Shown here: one piece after another, positions 18,860-27,287 of the stretch
Layout: each line of letters begins with the position of its first letter
Numbering within the stretch: the first letter of the stretch is position 1
Origin: Brevundimonas sp. SORGH_AS_0993
GTDB taxonomy: Bacteria > Pseudomonadota > Alphaproteobacteria > Caulobacterales > Caulobacteraceae
NCBI RefSeq assembly: GCF_030818545.1
Contig: NZ_JAUTAH010000001.1
Coordinates: 1,307,001-1,371,000, forward strand
Direction of reading: 5' to 3'
Length of the DNA stretch: 64,000 bases
Notes under the pieces: generated by a model
What the model was told of the DNA's origin: nothing
Databases searched by the model: none
What the model saw: only the letters and a program-made list of their open reading frames with translations
Translations under genes and position numbers: made by a program

Positions 18860-19578
18860 GCCTGCTCCAAACATGCGTGGCCCTGACGCGCCTGCCCCGA
18901 ACGGGCGCCGATCTCTTGCCGATAATCCAGTATGGCCCGTACCCGTTCCCGCAGATAGGGCACGACCTCCGCCTCGAACCAGGGATTCTTTCTCAACCAG
19001 GCCGTGTTGCGCCACGACGGATGCGGCAGCACCAGAAAACGCGGGGCGTAATCGCGCCAGGCCCGCACCGTTTCGGTCAGGGTGCGCCCGACCCGGTCGC
19101 CCAGCGCCCAGGCCTGGGCGTAGCCGCCGACCAGCAGCGTCAGTTCCATCTCGGGCAGGGCCGCCATCAACTGCGGCCGCCAGAGGTCGGCGCAGCGGGA
19201 AGGCGGGGGATAGTCGCCGCCGCTCCTTCCGTTTCTTTGGGGCGCCGTGCCCGGATAGCAGAACGCCTGGGCCGCCACCCCGACGCGGCGGTCGGCATAG
19301 AAGGTCTCATAGTCCACGCCCATCCAGTCGCGCAGTCGGTCGCCCGACGGATCGGTGAACGGCAGGCCGCTTTCATGCACCCGCCGCCCCGGCGCCTGGC
19401 CGCAGATCAGCAGCCGCGTCTCGGGAAAGACGCGCACCACCGGACGCGGCGCGTGCGGCAGCACGCCGGCGCAGGCGCGACAGGCGCGGATGTCGCTCAG
19501 AACCTCTTCGAGATTTCCCGCGCCCCCCTCATCCCTGCGAAAGCGGGGATGAAGGGAGGGCTTAATCCTCGTCCTCAC
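18856..19578 (-). CDS. Uracil-DNA glycosylase family protein
   Basis: 240 residues. CRAC-x9-RP, then LLICGQAPGRRVHESGLPF (GQAPG active-site loop), FTDPSGDRLRDWM, and LPHPSWRNTAW (HPS loop) mark the uracil-DNA glycosylase superfamily. Substrate range is uncertain and could include other deaminated bases. The N terminus is odd: the frame starts at GTG 19578 inside the end of the DUF3253 gene, and residues 7-16 are encoded by a dispersed hairpin repeat. No other ATG, GTG or TTG occurs before the conserved region. Confidence 0.88.
   Translation of the reverse strand: MRTRIKPSLHPRFRRDEGGAGNLEEVLSDIRACRACAGVLPHAPRPVVRVFPETRLLICGQAPGRRVHESGLPFTDPSGDRLRDWMGVDYETFYADRRVGVAAQAFCYPGTAPQRNGRSGGDYPPPSRCADLWRPQLMAALPEMELTLLVGGYAQAWALGDRVGRTLTETVRAWRDYAPRFLVLPHPSWRNTAWLRKNPWFEAEVVPYLRERVRAILDYRQEIGARSGQARQGHACLEQA
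19529..19552. repeat. Dispersed hairpin repeat inside the 5' end of the glycosylase gene
   Basis: TCATCCCTGC and GCGGGGATGA form a 10-bp stem with one G-T wobble around a GAAA tetraloop. Short elements of this type are common in intergenic DNA of related genomes. Here it is translated as part of the N terminus of the uracil-DNA glycosylase family protein. Confidence 0.65.
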
Positions 19579-19867
19579 TGTTCGCTACCGGCGGCCGGCG
19601 GCTCAGGGCCAAGGCCGTTTCTTCCTCGGTCGCCTGGCGCAGGCGCGTCACGCCGCGGAAATTGTCCGGATCGACCGGCTTGCCCTTCTTGGTGATGGTC
19701 AGTCTGCCCTGCCGCATCAGATGCAGCGCAACGGCGCGAACCTTTGGCAGCATCCGCTGCCACTGCTCCGGCTGTAGCTCTTTGGCCACTTCGGCGGGCT
19801 CGATGCTCTTGCCGGGCTCAAGCGCGGCGATTTTGTTCAGGATTGCGGTTTCGACAGGATCGCTCAT
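19562..19867 (-). CDS. DUF3253 family protein
   Basis: 101 residues from ATG 19867 (MSDPVETAIL); an ATG 18 bases upstream is possible. The body matches DUF3253: a small winged-helix-like protein with IEPAEVAKELQPEQWQRMLP, VRAVALHLMRQGRLTITKKG and KPVDPDNFRGVTRLR. The GRLTITKKGKPVDP stretch looks like a wing. Function is unknown. It is divergent from the thioesterase gene, and its 3' end overlaps the glycosylase start by 17 bases. Confidence 0.85.
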   Translation of the reverse strand: MSDPVETAILNKIAALEPGKSIEPAEVAKELQPEQWQRMLPKVRAVALHLMRQGRLTITKKGKPVDPDNFRGVTRLRQATEEETALALSRRPPVANSEDED

Positions 19868-19914
19868 TGCGCCAATATGCTGCACCGCACGTCCAGAAGT
19901 AAGGCCGAGTCTGC

Positions 19915-20349
19915 ATGCCGAAGAAAATCACCATCACCGAAGGCGAATTCGCCGGCTGGCAGACCTACGACCTGCACGACACGTTCGACACCGTGGTCGG
20001 CCCCTTCTACGGCCGCCCCGACCCGGACGGGCACATGCGTTGCGCCTTCCGCGCCGAGCAAAAACACATGAACGCCGGCGGCCGGATGCACGGCGGCTGT
20101 CTGATGACCTTCGCCGACATCGCCATGTTCCAGATCGCCTATCAGGAGATGGAGGGCGCCTCGGGCGTGACGGTGCAACTGGACTCCACCTTCATCGACG
20201 GCGGCTATGTCGGCGAATTGATCGAGGCCACGGGCCAAGTGACCAAGGCGGGCAAGAGCCTGATCTTCGTGCGGGGCCAGATCACCACGGGCGAGCGCCT
20301 GTTGATGACCTTCTCCGGCGTCATCCGCAAATTCACGTCGCGCGGCTGA
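19915..20349 (+). CDS. PaaI-type hotdog-fold thioesterase
   Basis: 144 residues. MNAGGRMHGGCLMTFADIAM carries the HGG and D motif of PaaI/YbgC hotdog thioesterases, followed by VTVQLDSTFIDGGYVGELIE and GKSLIFVRGQITTGERLLMT. It should hydrolyse an acyl- or aryl-CoA; the substrate is unknown. The 3' end overlaps the convergent DUF1275 gene by 17 bases. Confidence 0.9.
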   Translation: MPKKITITEGEFAGWQTYDLHDTFDTVVGPFYGRPDPDGHMRCAFRAEQKHMNAGGRMHGGCLMTFADIAMFQIAYQEMEGASGVTVQLDSTFIDGGYVGELIEATGQVTKAGKSLIFVRGQITTGERLLMTFSGVIRKFTSRG

Positions 20350-20971
20350 ACCGCGCGACCAGCGACAGGATCAGGGCCAGGGCGGCGGCCGGCCACAAAG
20401 CCGCCAGCCCCAGGACGCCATAGGTCAGGGCGCCCAGCACCGCGCCCGCCGTCAGTCCGGCCCACAGCGCCAGATAGGGGCGATAGGCCGTGCGGTCGCG
20501 CCCGGTCACGGCGGCGGCCAGGGCCTGGCCCAGCTTGACCAGCGTGCCGGTCATGTAGGTCAGGCTGACGCCCACCTCGCCGTTCCTCAGGAAGACCGAA
20601 TTCTCGGCCCCCATGGCCATGACCATCAGCAATATGGCCAGGGGCGTCAGGCCGAAGGCCGCCGCCAGCGCCGCGCAGGCCAGCAACAGCCCCTCGAACA
20701 GCAAAACCCGGCTGCGCGACCGCGCGCCCTCCCCGCCCGCGATCATGGCCCCGAGAAAGGCGCCCAGGACGAAGACCGCCAGAATGGCCGCCAGCCGCCC
20801 CGCCGCAAGCCAACGCCCCGACGCCAGGCTGGCGGCCAGGCGCGTGGAATTGCCGCTCATGAACGAGACGAACACCCCGCCCAGCTGCAAAAAGCCCAGG
20901 CTGTCGACATAGCCGGCCAGGCCCGCCAGCAGCAGCGCCAATCCGCGGTCCAGCGGGGCCAGGGCGCGCAT
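20333..20971 (-). CDS. DUF1275 (YoaK-like) membrane protein
   Basis: 212 residues with about six hydrophobic segments. The family signature lies near the N terminus: GYVDSLGFLQLGGVFVSFMS followed by GNST. A second repeat-like segment, AENSVFLRNGEVGVSLTYMT then GTLVKLGQ, is also typical. Function is unknown; it is probably an inner-membrane transporter or sensor. It is downstream of the nucleoside transporter (18 bp gap) and probably co-transcribed. Confidence 0.9.
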   Translation of the reverse strand: MRALAPLDRGLALLLAGLAGYVDSLGFLQLGGVFVSFMSGNSTRLAASLASGRWLAAGRLAAILAVFVLGAFLGAMIAGGEGARSRSRVLLFEGLLLACAALAAAFGLTPLAILLMVMAMGAENSVFLRNGEVGVSLTYMTGTLVKLGQALAAAVTGRDRTAYRPYLALWAGLTAGAVLGALTYGVLGLAALWPAAALALILSLVARFSRAT

Positions 20972-20989
20972 CGGTCTCTCTCCGCCCGC

Positions 20990-22264
20990 TCAGCGGCCGA
21001 AGACGGCGGCCGGCATGGCGCCGACGATGGAGGCCGTCATCAGCGTGGCCAGGAAGCCGGCGAACAGCGCCTTCCACACCATGCCCAGCACCTCCTCGCG
21101 CCGCTCCGGCATCAGGACCGACAGGCCCGTCACCGTGATGCCGACCGACCCGATATTGGCGAAACCGCACAGGGCATAGGTCATCAGCATCCGCGTCCGC
21201 TCGGTCATCTCGCCCGCTGGAACCTTGCCCAGGTCGATGAAGGCCACGAACTCGGTCAGGGTCAGCTTGACGCCCAGCAGCCAGCCGGCGACATCGGCGT
21301 CCTTCCACTCCACCCCGATCAGCCAGGCGACGGGCGCGAAGATCCAGCCCAGCATCCGCTCCACGGTCAGCGGCGCGTCGAACACAACGAAGCCGCCCAG
21401 CATGACGTTGATCAGGGCCACCAGGGCCACGAACACGATCAGCACTGCCGAAATGTTCAGCACCACCATCAGGCCGTCGGAGGCGCCCTTCACGATGGCG
21501 TCGATGGCGCTGTCGTACTTCAGCGCCGAATCGTAGTCGGCGACCGCGCCGCCCATGCCTTCCTTCTCGGGAATGATGATCCGCGCCAACAGCACCCCGG
21601 CCGGCGCCGAGACGATGGAGGCGACCAGCACATGGCCGGCCGCATTGGGCAGGACCGGCGCCAGGATGGTCGCATAGGCCACCATGGTCGAACCGGCGAC
21701 CGTCGCCAGGCCCACCACCATCATCAGGAAGATTTCCGATCGGGTCAGCTTGTCCAGATAGGCGCGGATGACGATGGGGCTCTCGATCATGCCCAGGAAT
21801 ATGTTGGCCGCGACCGCCAGGGCCGAGGCGCCGCCCAGGCCCATGGTCTTCTGGAACAGGAAGCCAAAGCCCAGGGTGATCCATTTCAGGATCTTCCAAT
21901 GCCACAAGAGGGCCGACAGGGCCGAGATCACCAGGATCAGCGGCAGCACCTGGAAGGCGAAGGTGAACAGGGCCCCCTGGTTCTGCACCGCATAGGGCTG
22001 GTCCCCCCCGGCCAGATAGCCGAACACGAACTTGGTGCCTTCGGTCGTCGCCACGGCCAGACCGTCCACCGCCCCCGTCACCGCCGCCAGCACCACCTGC
22101 GATCCCGGAATGGCGAACAACCCCAGCACCAGCGCCGCCTGAACCGCGATGGCGCCCAGGGTCAGCCGCCAGGGAAAGGCGCGCCGGTTCTCCGAGATCG
22201 CCCAGCACACCACGACGATGACGACCAGACCCAAGAGGCTCTGGAGGTTCTGAAGGCTGAACAT
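20990..22264 (-). CDS. Concentrative nucleoside transporter (NupC/CNT family)
   Basis: 424 residues from ATG 22264 (MFSLQNLQSLLGLV). Ten or so hydrophobic segments are present with CNT signatures: VLPLILVISALSALLWHWK, LGGASALAVAANIFLGMIES (substrate-binding region), GLATVAGSTMVAYA and LMTYALCGFANIGSVGI. It imports nucleosides with Na+ or H+. The frame runs upstream to 22348 without family sequence, so I reject that start. Confidence 0.93.
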   Translation of the reverse strand: MFSLQNLQSLLGLVVIVVVCWAISENRRAFPWRLTLGAIAVQAALVLGLFAIPGSQVVLAAVTGAVDGLAVATTEGTKFVFGYLAGGDQPYAVQNQGALFTFAFQVLPLILVISALSALLWHWKILKWITLGFGFLFQKTMGLGGASALAVAANIFLGMIESPIVIRAYLDKLTRSEIFLMMVVGLATVAGSTMVAYATILAPVLPNAAGHVLVASIVSAPAGVLLARIIIPEKEGMGGAVADYDSALKYDSAIDAIVKGASDGLMVVLNISAVLIVFVALVALINVMLGGFVVFDAPLTVERMLGWIFAPVAWLIGVEWKDADVAGWLLGVKLTLTEFVAFIDLGKVPAGEMTERTRMLMTYALCGFANIGSVGITVTGLSVLMPERREEVLGMVWKALFAGFLATLMTASIVGAMPAAVFGR

Positions 22265-22412
22265 GAAAACGGTCCCCTGCCGGCCCGCGCCGGTCTTGTT
22301 TCGCTTGAAAGGCAAGATGTCGCATCCCGCAAGGATTTTCCCTTGCATGGCAGACAGGCGACTATCTTATTCCGATCTTACCGGACATCTTCATGGCGCC
22401 CCCAACGCGGTT

Positions 22413-22668
22413 CTGACCGCCGTGGTCTCCACAAAGGGGCAGATCATCCTGCCCATAGTCCCTCCGCGACCATCTGCGCTGGCCCGCGGGGACGCGGCTG
22501 ACGGTGGAGGACACGCCCCGGGGCGTCCTCCTCAGGCCGGCGGCGTCCTTCTCCGCGACGACAGTGGACGCGGTGTTCGCAAGCCTGGCGCATGACGGTC
22601 CTGCCCCGACGATCAGGCAGATGGACGCCGCCGTCGCCGCCGAGGTGCGACGCCGTGCGCGCGATTGA
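22413..22668 (+). pseudogene. Degraded VapB-like (AbrB-fold) antitoxin
   Basis: The first frame reads LTAVVSTKGQIILP, the swapped-hairpin motif of AbrB/VapB antitoxins (A-V-V-S-T-K-G-Q). A CTG stands where an ATG would be expected. After IILP the frame must shift by one base near 22455 to continue as LRDHLRWPAGTRLTVEDTP and on to MDAAVAAEVRRRARD and a TGA at 22666. Both parts fit one antitoxin of about 85 residues. The lost start and frameshift mean it is probably dead. Confidence 0.8.
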
Positions 22669-22809
22669 CACCAATGTGGTGGTCCGTTTCCTGACCGGGG
22701 ACGATCCCGCCCAGGCCAAGCGGCGGACTGCGCGGCGTTTCTCACCTTCGACCATCGACTGGCCAGGGGCGCCGAGGGGCTTGCGCCGGTCAAGGTCGAA
22801 AGCCCCTGA
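22655..22809 (+). pseudogene. VapC-like PIN-domain toxin remnant, centre deleted
   Basis: From GTG 22655, which overlaps the vapB stop as in intact operons, the frame reads VRAIDTNVVVRFLTGDDPAQ, the PIN N terminus with its first catalytic Asp. Within about 30 codons it breaks, and a +1 frame supplies a PIN C terminus: AAFLTFDHRLARGAEGLAPV then KVESP and stop. An intact VapC is about 130 residues, so some 80-90 central residues, including the middle acidic residues, are gone. Confidence 0.8.
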
Positions 22810-22816
22810 CCGGCGC
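22783..22816. terminator. Hairpin downstream of ilvE, possibly a terminator
   Basis: GCGCCGGTCA and TGACCGGCGC form a perfect 10-bp stem with a 14-base loop, spanning the end of the vapC remnant and lying 6 bp from the ilvE stop. There is no clear T-run on either strand, so termination is only a guess. Confidence 0.45.
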
Positions 22817-22822
22817 CTGTCC

Positions 22823-23701
22823 TTACGACTGGCGGCGCACCAGCTTTCCGTAGTGGTCCATCAGGTCCAGCGACAGGGCGCCGGGGGTGAAGCGATAGTC
22901 GCCGACCTCGGCCACCGGCGTCACCTCGACGGCCGTGCCGGTCAGGAAGCATTCGGTGAAGTCCGTCAGTTCTTCCGGCTTGATGTCGCGCACCACGACC
23001 TCGATCCCCTTTTCGCGGGCGATCTCGATAACCGTCTGGCGGGTGATGCCGTCCAGGATGTGATCCACCTTGGGCGTGTGCAGGACGCCGTCCTTGACGA
23101 AGAAGACATTGGCGCCGGTCGCCTCAGCGACATAGCCGCGCCAGTCCAGCATCAGGGCGTCGGCAAAGCCGCGCCGCTCGGCCGTGTTCTTGGACATCGT
23201 GCAGATCATGTACAGACCGGCCGCCTTGGCCGTCGTCGGCGCCGTCGCCGGATCGGGCCTACGCCACTTGGACCATTCCAGCTTCAGCCCGCGCGCCTTG
23301 ACCTCGGGGTCGAAATAGCTGGGCCAGTCCCACACGGCGACCGCCAGGTGAACCTTGTTGTTCAGGGCCGAGACGCTGGTCTGTTCCGGCCCCAGATAGG
23401 CGACCGGACGCACATAACAGTCCGTCAGACCGTTCTTGGCGCAGGTTTCGTTACAGATGGCGTCGATTTCGGCGACGCTGTAGGGTATTTCGAAATCGAG
23501 CAGGTTCGCGGACCGCTTCAGGCGCTCCGAATGCGGCGTCAGCTTGAAGATTTCGCCGCCGTACATACGCTCACCCTCGAATACCGACGAGCCATAGTGG
23601 AGGGCATGGGTCAGAATATGCGTTTTCGTCTCGCGCCAAGGCACGAATTCGCCATCAAACCAGATCCATCCATCACGATCGTCGAAAGGAACGAAGGCCA
23701 T
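22823..23701 (-). CDS. ilvE: Branched-chain amino acid aminotransferase
   Basis: 292 residues, fold-type IV PLP enzyme for the last step of Leu, Ile and Val synthesis and the first of their breakdown. Visible features are HALHYGSSVFEGERMYGG, LDWRGYVAEATGANVFFVKD (E-A-x-G-x-N-x-F) and FLTGTAVEVTPVAEVGDYRF, typical of IlvE rather than D-amino acid transaminase. It starts at ATG 23701 with GGGAG 11 bases upstream. It is divergent from the response-regulator gene, so promoters share the 82-bp gap. Confidence 0.94.
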   Translation of the reverse strand: MAFVPFDDRDGWIWFDGEFVPWRETKTHILTHALHYGSSVFEGERMYGGEIFKLTPHSERLKRSANLLDFEIPYSVAEIDAICNETCAKNGLTDCYVRPVAYLGPEQTSVSALNNKVHLAVAVWDWPSYFDPEVKARGLKLEWSKWRRPDPATAPTTAKAAGLYMICTMSKNTAERRGFADALMLDWRGYVAEATGANVFFVKDGVLHTPKVDHILDGITRQTVIEIAREKGIEVVVRDIKPEELTDFTECFLTGTAVEVTPVAEVGDYRFTPGALSLDLMDHYGKLVRRQS

Positions 23702-23783
23702 TGAAACACGTCTCCCGCAGAACTGAGGGTGTTAGAGCTTCCCGAATCGTTCAGGTCAACGCCTTGAACGCCGAGAACGTCAC

Positions 23784-24521
23784 ATGAGCATGACGGAATC
23801 GCGCGCCTATGGCCGTTCGGGGCCTATCGCCGGCCCTGGCGTGGGTCGCCATCTGCTGATCGTCGACGACGACGACCGCATCCGCGAGTTGCTGAAGGAG
23901 TTTCTGGCGCGCGAAGGCTATCGCGTCACCGGAGCCGCCCACGCCGCCGCCGCCAAACGGATGATGGAATTGATCGAGTTTGACCTGGTCGTGCTGGACG
24001 TCATGATGCCGGGCGAAAGCGGCTTCGATCTGACGACCTGGGTTCGCAACAAGGCCGAGACCTCCAAGACCCCGGTGCTTCTGCTGACCGCCAAGGGCGA
24101 CGCCGAGGATCGGATCGAGGGTCTGGCGCGCGGCGCCGACGACTACATGTCCAAACCCTTCGAGCCGCGCGAACTGGTGCTTCGGATCGAGGCCATCCTG
24201 CGCCGCACGGGCGGCAAGCCCATCGGCCCGCGCGAGATCAAGCTGGGCGGCGCGGTCTTCGACATGGAGCGGCTGGAGCTGACCCGCGACGGCGCGCCCC
24301 AGCGCCTGACCGAGGCCGAGGCGCAACTGCTGAAGACCCTGGCCCTGCACGCCCATGCGCCGGTCGAGCGGATGAGCCTGTCGCCCGACACCGCCGACAT
24401 CACCGGCCGGGCCGTCGACGTTCAGGTCACGCGCCTGCGCCGCAAGCTGGAGGCAGACCCCAAGAACCCGCGCTATCTGCAGACCGTGCGGGGCGTGGGC
24501 TATATGCTGGCCCCCGACTGA
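23784..24521 (+). CDS. OmpR-family response regulator (PetR-like)
   Basis: 245 residues. The receiver domain spans about 23-140 (LLIVDDDDRIRELLKEF, phospho-acceptor Asp72 in VVLDVMMPG, LLLTAKGD, YMSKPFEPRELVLRI). A winged helix fills about 150-243, ending VDVQVTRLRRKLEADPKNPR. It is followed 16 bp later by its probable kinase. The pair resembles alphaproteobacterial PetR/PetP-type OmpR/EnvZ systems; targets are unknown. Confidence 0.93.
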   Translation: MSMTESRAYGRSGPIAGPGVGRHLLIVDDDDRIRELLKEFLAREGYRVTGAAHAAAAKRMMELIEFDLVVLDVMMPGESGFDLTTWVRNKAETSKTPVLLLTAKGDAEDRIEGLARGADDYMSKPFEPRELVLRIEAILRRTGGKPIGPREIKLGGAVFDMERLELTRDGAPQRLTEAEAQLLKTLALHAHAPVERMSLSPDTADITGRAVDVQVTRLRRKLEADPKNPRYLQTVRGVGYMLAPD

Positions 24522-24537
24522 GCCGGCGACGAACGCG

Positions 24538-25920
24538 ATGCGGCTGTTGCCCGCCTATCTGTGGCCGCGCTTCCTGAAGCGACGCCTGCCGACCTCGCTC
24601 TGGGGCCGGTCGCTGCTGATCATCGTCCTGCCCGTGCTGGTCATGCAGGTGGCCGTGACCTGGGTGTTCTTCGACGCCCACTGGCAGACCGTGACCGCGC
24701 GCCTGTCCGAGGGCCTGGCCGGCGACATCGCCTGGGCGGTCCAGTCCTATGAGGACGACCCCTCCCCCGCCAATCTGGCGCGGATCGCCGACCGGGCCGA
24801 GCGATCCATGTCCCTGTCCATCGCGCTTCAGGACGGCCGCACCCTGCCGACCGAGACCCGGCGCGGCCCCATCGGCGTGGTGGACCGGGTGCTGGACCGC
24901 GCGCTGGATGCGCGTCTGGACCGTCCCTACTGGTTCGACACCACCCGCTACCCGGCCTATGTCGACATCCAGGTGCAGGAGCCGCAAGGCGTGCTGCGCA
25001 TCATCGCCCCGCGCGAACGGGCCGTGGCGACCCAGGCCCATATCTTCGTCCTGTGGCTGACCATCGCCACGGTGCTGCTGATGGGGGTGGCGATCCTGTT
25101 CATCCGCAATCAGGTCCGCGCCATCGAGCGCCTCGCCGATGCGGCCGAGGCCTTCGGCCGGGGCGAGACCGTGCCCCGCTTCAAACCCCACGGCGCGCGC
25201 GAGGTGCGGGCGGCGGCCACCGCCTTCCTGGCCATGCGCGACCGAATCCAGCGCCACATCGACCAGCGCACCGCCCTCCTGGCCTCCGTCAGCCACGATC
25301 TGCGAACGCCCCTGACGCGGCTTCGTCTGGAACTGGCCCTGGCCCCGCCCTTCAAGCGTCAGGACGCCATGCGCGGCGACCTGGACGAGATGGAGCATAT
25401 GATTGACGAATATCTGGACTTCGCGCGCGGCGAGGCCGGAGAACCGCCCCAGCCCGTCTCCATCCCCGACCTGCTGGAAGCCGCAGGCGACGACGCCCGG
25501 CGCGCCGGGGCCGAGGTCCAGGTGCTGGTTCCCGCCGGCCTCGCCGCCTCCCTGCGTCCCCTGGCCTTCAAGCGCGCCCTGGTGAACCTGGCGGGCAACG
25601 CCGCCGCGCATGGCGAGCGGGTCCGCCTGTCCGGCCGCGCCCTGGCGTCCGGCGGTCTGGAAATCGCGGTCGAGGACGACGGCCCCGGAATCCCCGAGGA
25701 TATGTATGAAGAGGCCTTCCGGCCCTTTTCCCGCCTGGACGCCTCGCGCAACCAGAACCGCAAGGGCGTGGGTCTGGGCCTGGCCATCGCGCGTGACGTG
25801 GCGCGCGGCCATGGCGGCGACGTCGTCCTGGACCGCAGCGACATGGGGGGGCTGAAGGCCCTGATCCGCCTGCCCGCGCCCGTCACCGCGTCTCCGCCTT
25901 CCGAACCCAGGCCTGGCTGA
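24538..25920 (+). CDS. EnvZ-like sensor histidine kinase
   Basis: 460 residues, inner membrane. TM1 is at about 24-45, a periplasmic domain at 46-167 (rich in acidic and Arg residues), TM2 at 168-189, and HAMP at 190-242. The HisKA box SVSHDLRTPLTRLRLELAL has the phospho-accepting His at residue 253. HATPase motifs follow: LVNLAGNAAAHG, EDDGPGIPED and GVGLGLAIARDVA. It is the cognate kinase of the upstream regulator by adjacency. Confidence 0.94.
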   Translation: MRLLPAYLWPRFLKRRLPTSLWGRSLLIIVLPVLVMQVAVTWVFFDAHWQTVTARLSEGLAGDIAWAVQSYEDDPSPANLARIADRAERSMSLSIALQDGRTLPTETRRGPIGVVDRVLDRALDARLDRPYWFDTTRYPAYVDIQVQEPQGVLRIIAPRERAVATQAHIFVLWLTIATVLLMGVAILFIRNQVRAIERLADAAEAFGRGETVPRFKPHGAREVRAAATAFLAMRDRIQRHIDQRTALLASVSHDLRTPLTRLRLELALAPPFKRQDAMRGDLDEMEHMIDEYLDFARGEAGEPPQPVSIPDLLEAAGDDARRAGAEVQVLVPAGLAASLRPLAFKRALVNLAGNAAAHGERVRLSGRALASGGLEIAVEDDGPGIPEDMYEEAFRPFSRLDASRNQNRKGVGLGLAIARDVARGHGGDVVLDRSDMGGLKALIRLPAPVTASPPSEPRPG

Positions 25921-25933
25921 AAATTCATGGCCG

Positions 25934-25953
25934 CGCCCCTTTCGAAAGGGGCG
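25934..25953. repeat. 20-bp perfect palindrome after the kinase gene
   Basis: CGCCCCTTTCGAAAGGGGCG is its own reverse complement. It sits 14 bp after the kinase stop and about 45 bp before the next gene's start. No T-run follows. It could be a weak terminator, a processing hairpin, or an operator for the downstream secreted protein. Confidence 0.55.
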
Positions 25954-25997
25954 TCGCGGGCGCATCTTCAGTCCGACAGGGTTTGGAGATGAATTCG

Positions 25998-26471
25998 ATG
26001 CGTAAACTCGCCTTTATCGCACCTCTGGCCGTGACGCTGGCCGTCGCGGCGGCCGCCCAGGCGCAGCCGGTCGTCAATGTGACCGTCGGCCCCGACCTGA
26101 CCCGCGAAGTCAAGAAGCTGGGCGACCGCGATGTCGACCAGCAGGTTTCCGACCTTCGGACGGAAGTGTCCAAGGCGCTGGAACAGGCTTATCCCGGCGC
26201 GACCGCCGATCTGGTGCTGACCGACCTGAAGCCCAATCGTCCCACCTTTCAGCAGGTGCGCGATACGCCGGGCCTGGATCCGATCCGCAGCATCTCTGTT
26301 GGCGGGGCGGCGGTCGAAGGCCAGATCGTCACCGCCGACGGCCGGACCCTGCCGGTGAAGTTCTCCTACTATACGCCGAGCATCGCCGACGTCTGGGGCT
26401 TCGCCACTTGGCAGGACGCCCGGCGCGCCTTCGATCGCCTGGGCGATCAGATCGAGCAGCGCCGCTTCTAG
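25998..26471 (+). CDS. Periplasmic protein of unknown function
   Basis: 157 residues from ATG 25998 (MRKLAFIAPLAVTLAVAAAA), with GGAG at 25985-25988 nine bases upstream; ATG 25989 abuts that site and is less likely. A Sec signal peptide ends near AQAQP. The mature part is soluble, with VNVTVGPDLTREVKKLGDRD and VKFSYYTPSIADVWGFATWQ. No family is recognised. It follows the two-component pair and could be a target or partner. The gene is convergent with proC, 6 bp apart. Confidence 0.75.
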   Translation: MRKLAFIAPLAVTLAVAAAAQAQPVVNVTVGPDLTREVKKLGDRDVDQQVSDLRTEVSKALEQAYPGATADLVLTDLKPNRPTFQQVRDTPGLDPIRSISVGGAAVEGQIVTADGRTLPVKFSYYTPSIADVWGFATWQDARRAFDRLGDQIEQRRF

Positions 26472-26477
26472 AAAGCG

Positions 26478-27287
26478 TCACGCGCCCATTTCACGGTTGC
26501 GGCGCACGGCCGCCGCGACCGTGTCTTCCAGCATGGCGGTCAGGCGCCCGTCGCTCTGCATCGACTCCAAGCCCGCGCGTGTCGAACCGCCCGGAGAGGC
26601 GATGCGGGCGATCAGGGCGTCCAGCGCCTCGTCGCCCATGGCGTCGGCGGCGGATTTCAGCGTCGCGCGCGCCAGGGTCTCGGCCGTGGCGGCGTCCAGA
26701 CCGGCCTTGGCGCCCGCCTCGGCCAGCGCCTGCGTGAAGGCGTAAAAATAGGCCGCTCCCGACCCGGCGACGGCGGTGGCCGCGTCCATCAGGTCTTCGT
26801 CCGCCAGATCGACCGTCTCCGCCATCGGTTCGAACAGGGCGCGTCCCAGGGCGCGCGCCGCCGCATCGGCCGCCCAGACCGAGGCCACGCCCCGGCCGCG
26901 CGCCACGCCTGTCGTCGGCATCACCCGCACGATGGGCCAGCCGCCCAACCCCTCGGCCAGGGTCGGCGCCGTCACTCCCGCCATGACGGAAACGATCACG
27001 GCCTGGTCATGCAGGAAGGGCGTCAGCGGCGCCATGACCTGTCGCCACAAGGCCGGCTTGACCGCCAGCACCACCGCCCGCGCGGCCGTCAGCGCCTCCA
27101 GCGGCGGATTGACCCGCGCGCCCTTTGCCCGGGCCGCCTCGGCGGCCGGCTTCCGGGAAGGACTGAGGATCATCAGATCGGACGGCGCGACCGCGCCGGT
27201 CAGCAGCCACCCCTCCAGAATGGCCGCGCCCAGACGGCCGCAGCCAACCAGGACGACCGGCCCATCGGCCAACGCCGATTCTGGCAT
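26478..27287 (-). CDS. proC: Pyrroline-5-carboxylate reductase
   Basis: 269 residues, last enzyme of proline synthesis. The N-terminal Rossmann motif is VVLVGCGRLGAAILEGWL; the dimer domain has the family signature AVAGSGAAYFYAFTQALAEA and a C-terminal ARATLKSAADAM / SPGGSTRAGLESM. The start shares a base with the ybjN stop (TGATG), so the two are coupled. Confidence 0.95.
   Translation of the reverse strand: MPESALADGPVVLVGCGRLGAAILEGWLLTGAVAPSDLMILSPSRKPAAEAARAKGARVNPPLEALTAARAVVLAVKPALWRQVMAPLTPFLHDQAVIVSVMAGVTAPTLAEGLGGWPIVRVMPTTGVARGRGVASVWAADAAARALGRALFEPMAETVDLADEDLMDAATAVAGSGAAYFYAFTQALAEAGAKAGLDAATAETLARATLKSAADAMGDEALDALIARIASPGGSTRAGLESMQSDGRLTAMLEDTVAAAVRRNREMGA

Noticed and set aside
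22362..22952. Minus-strand frame opposite the vapBC remnants
   Set aside because: No family features; it spans the end of ilvE and both plus-strand remnants.
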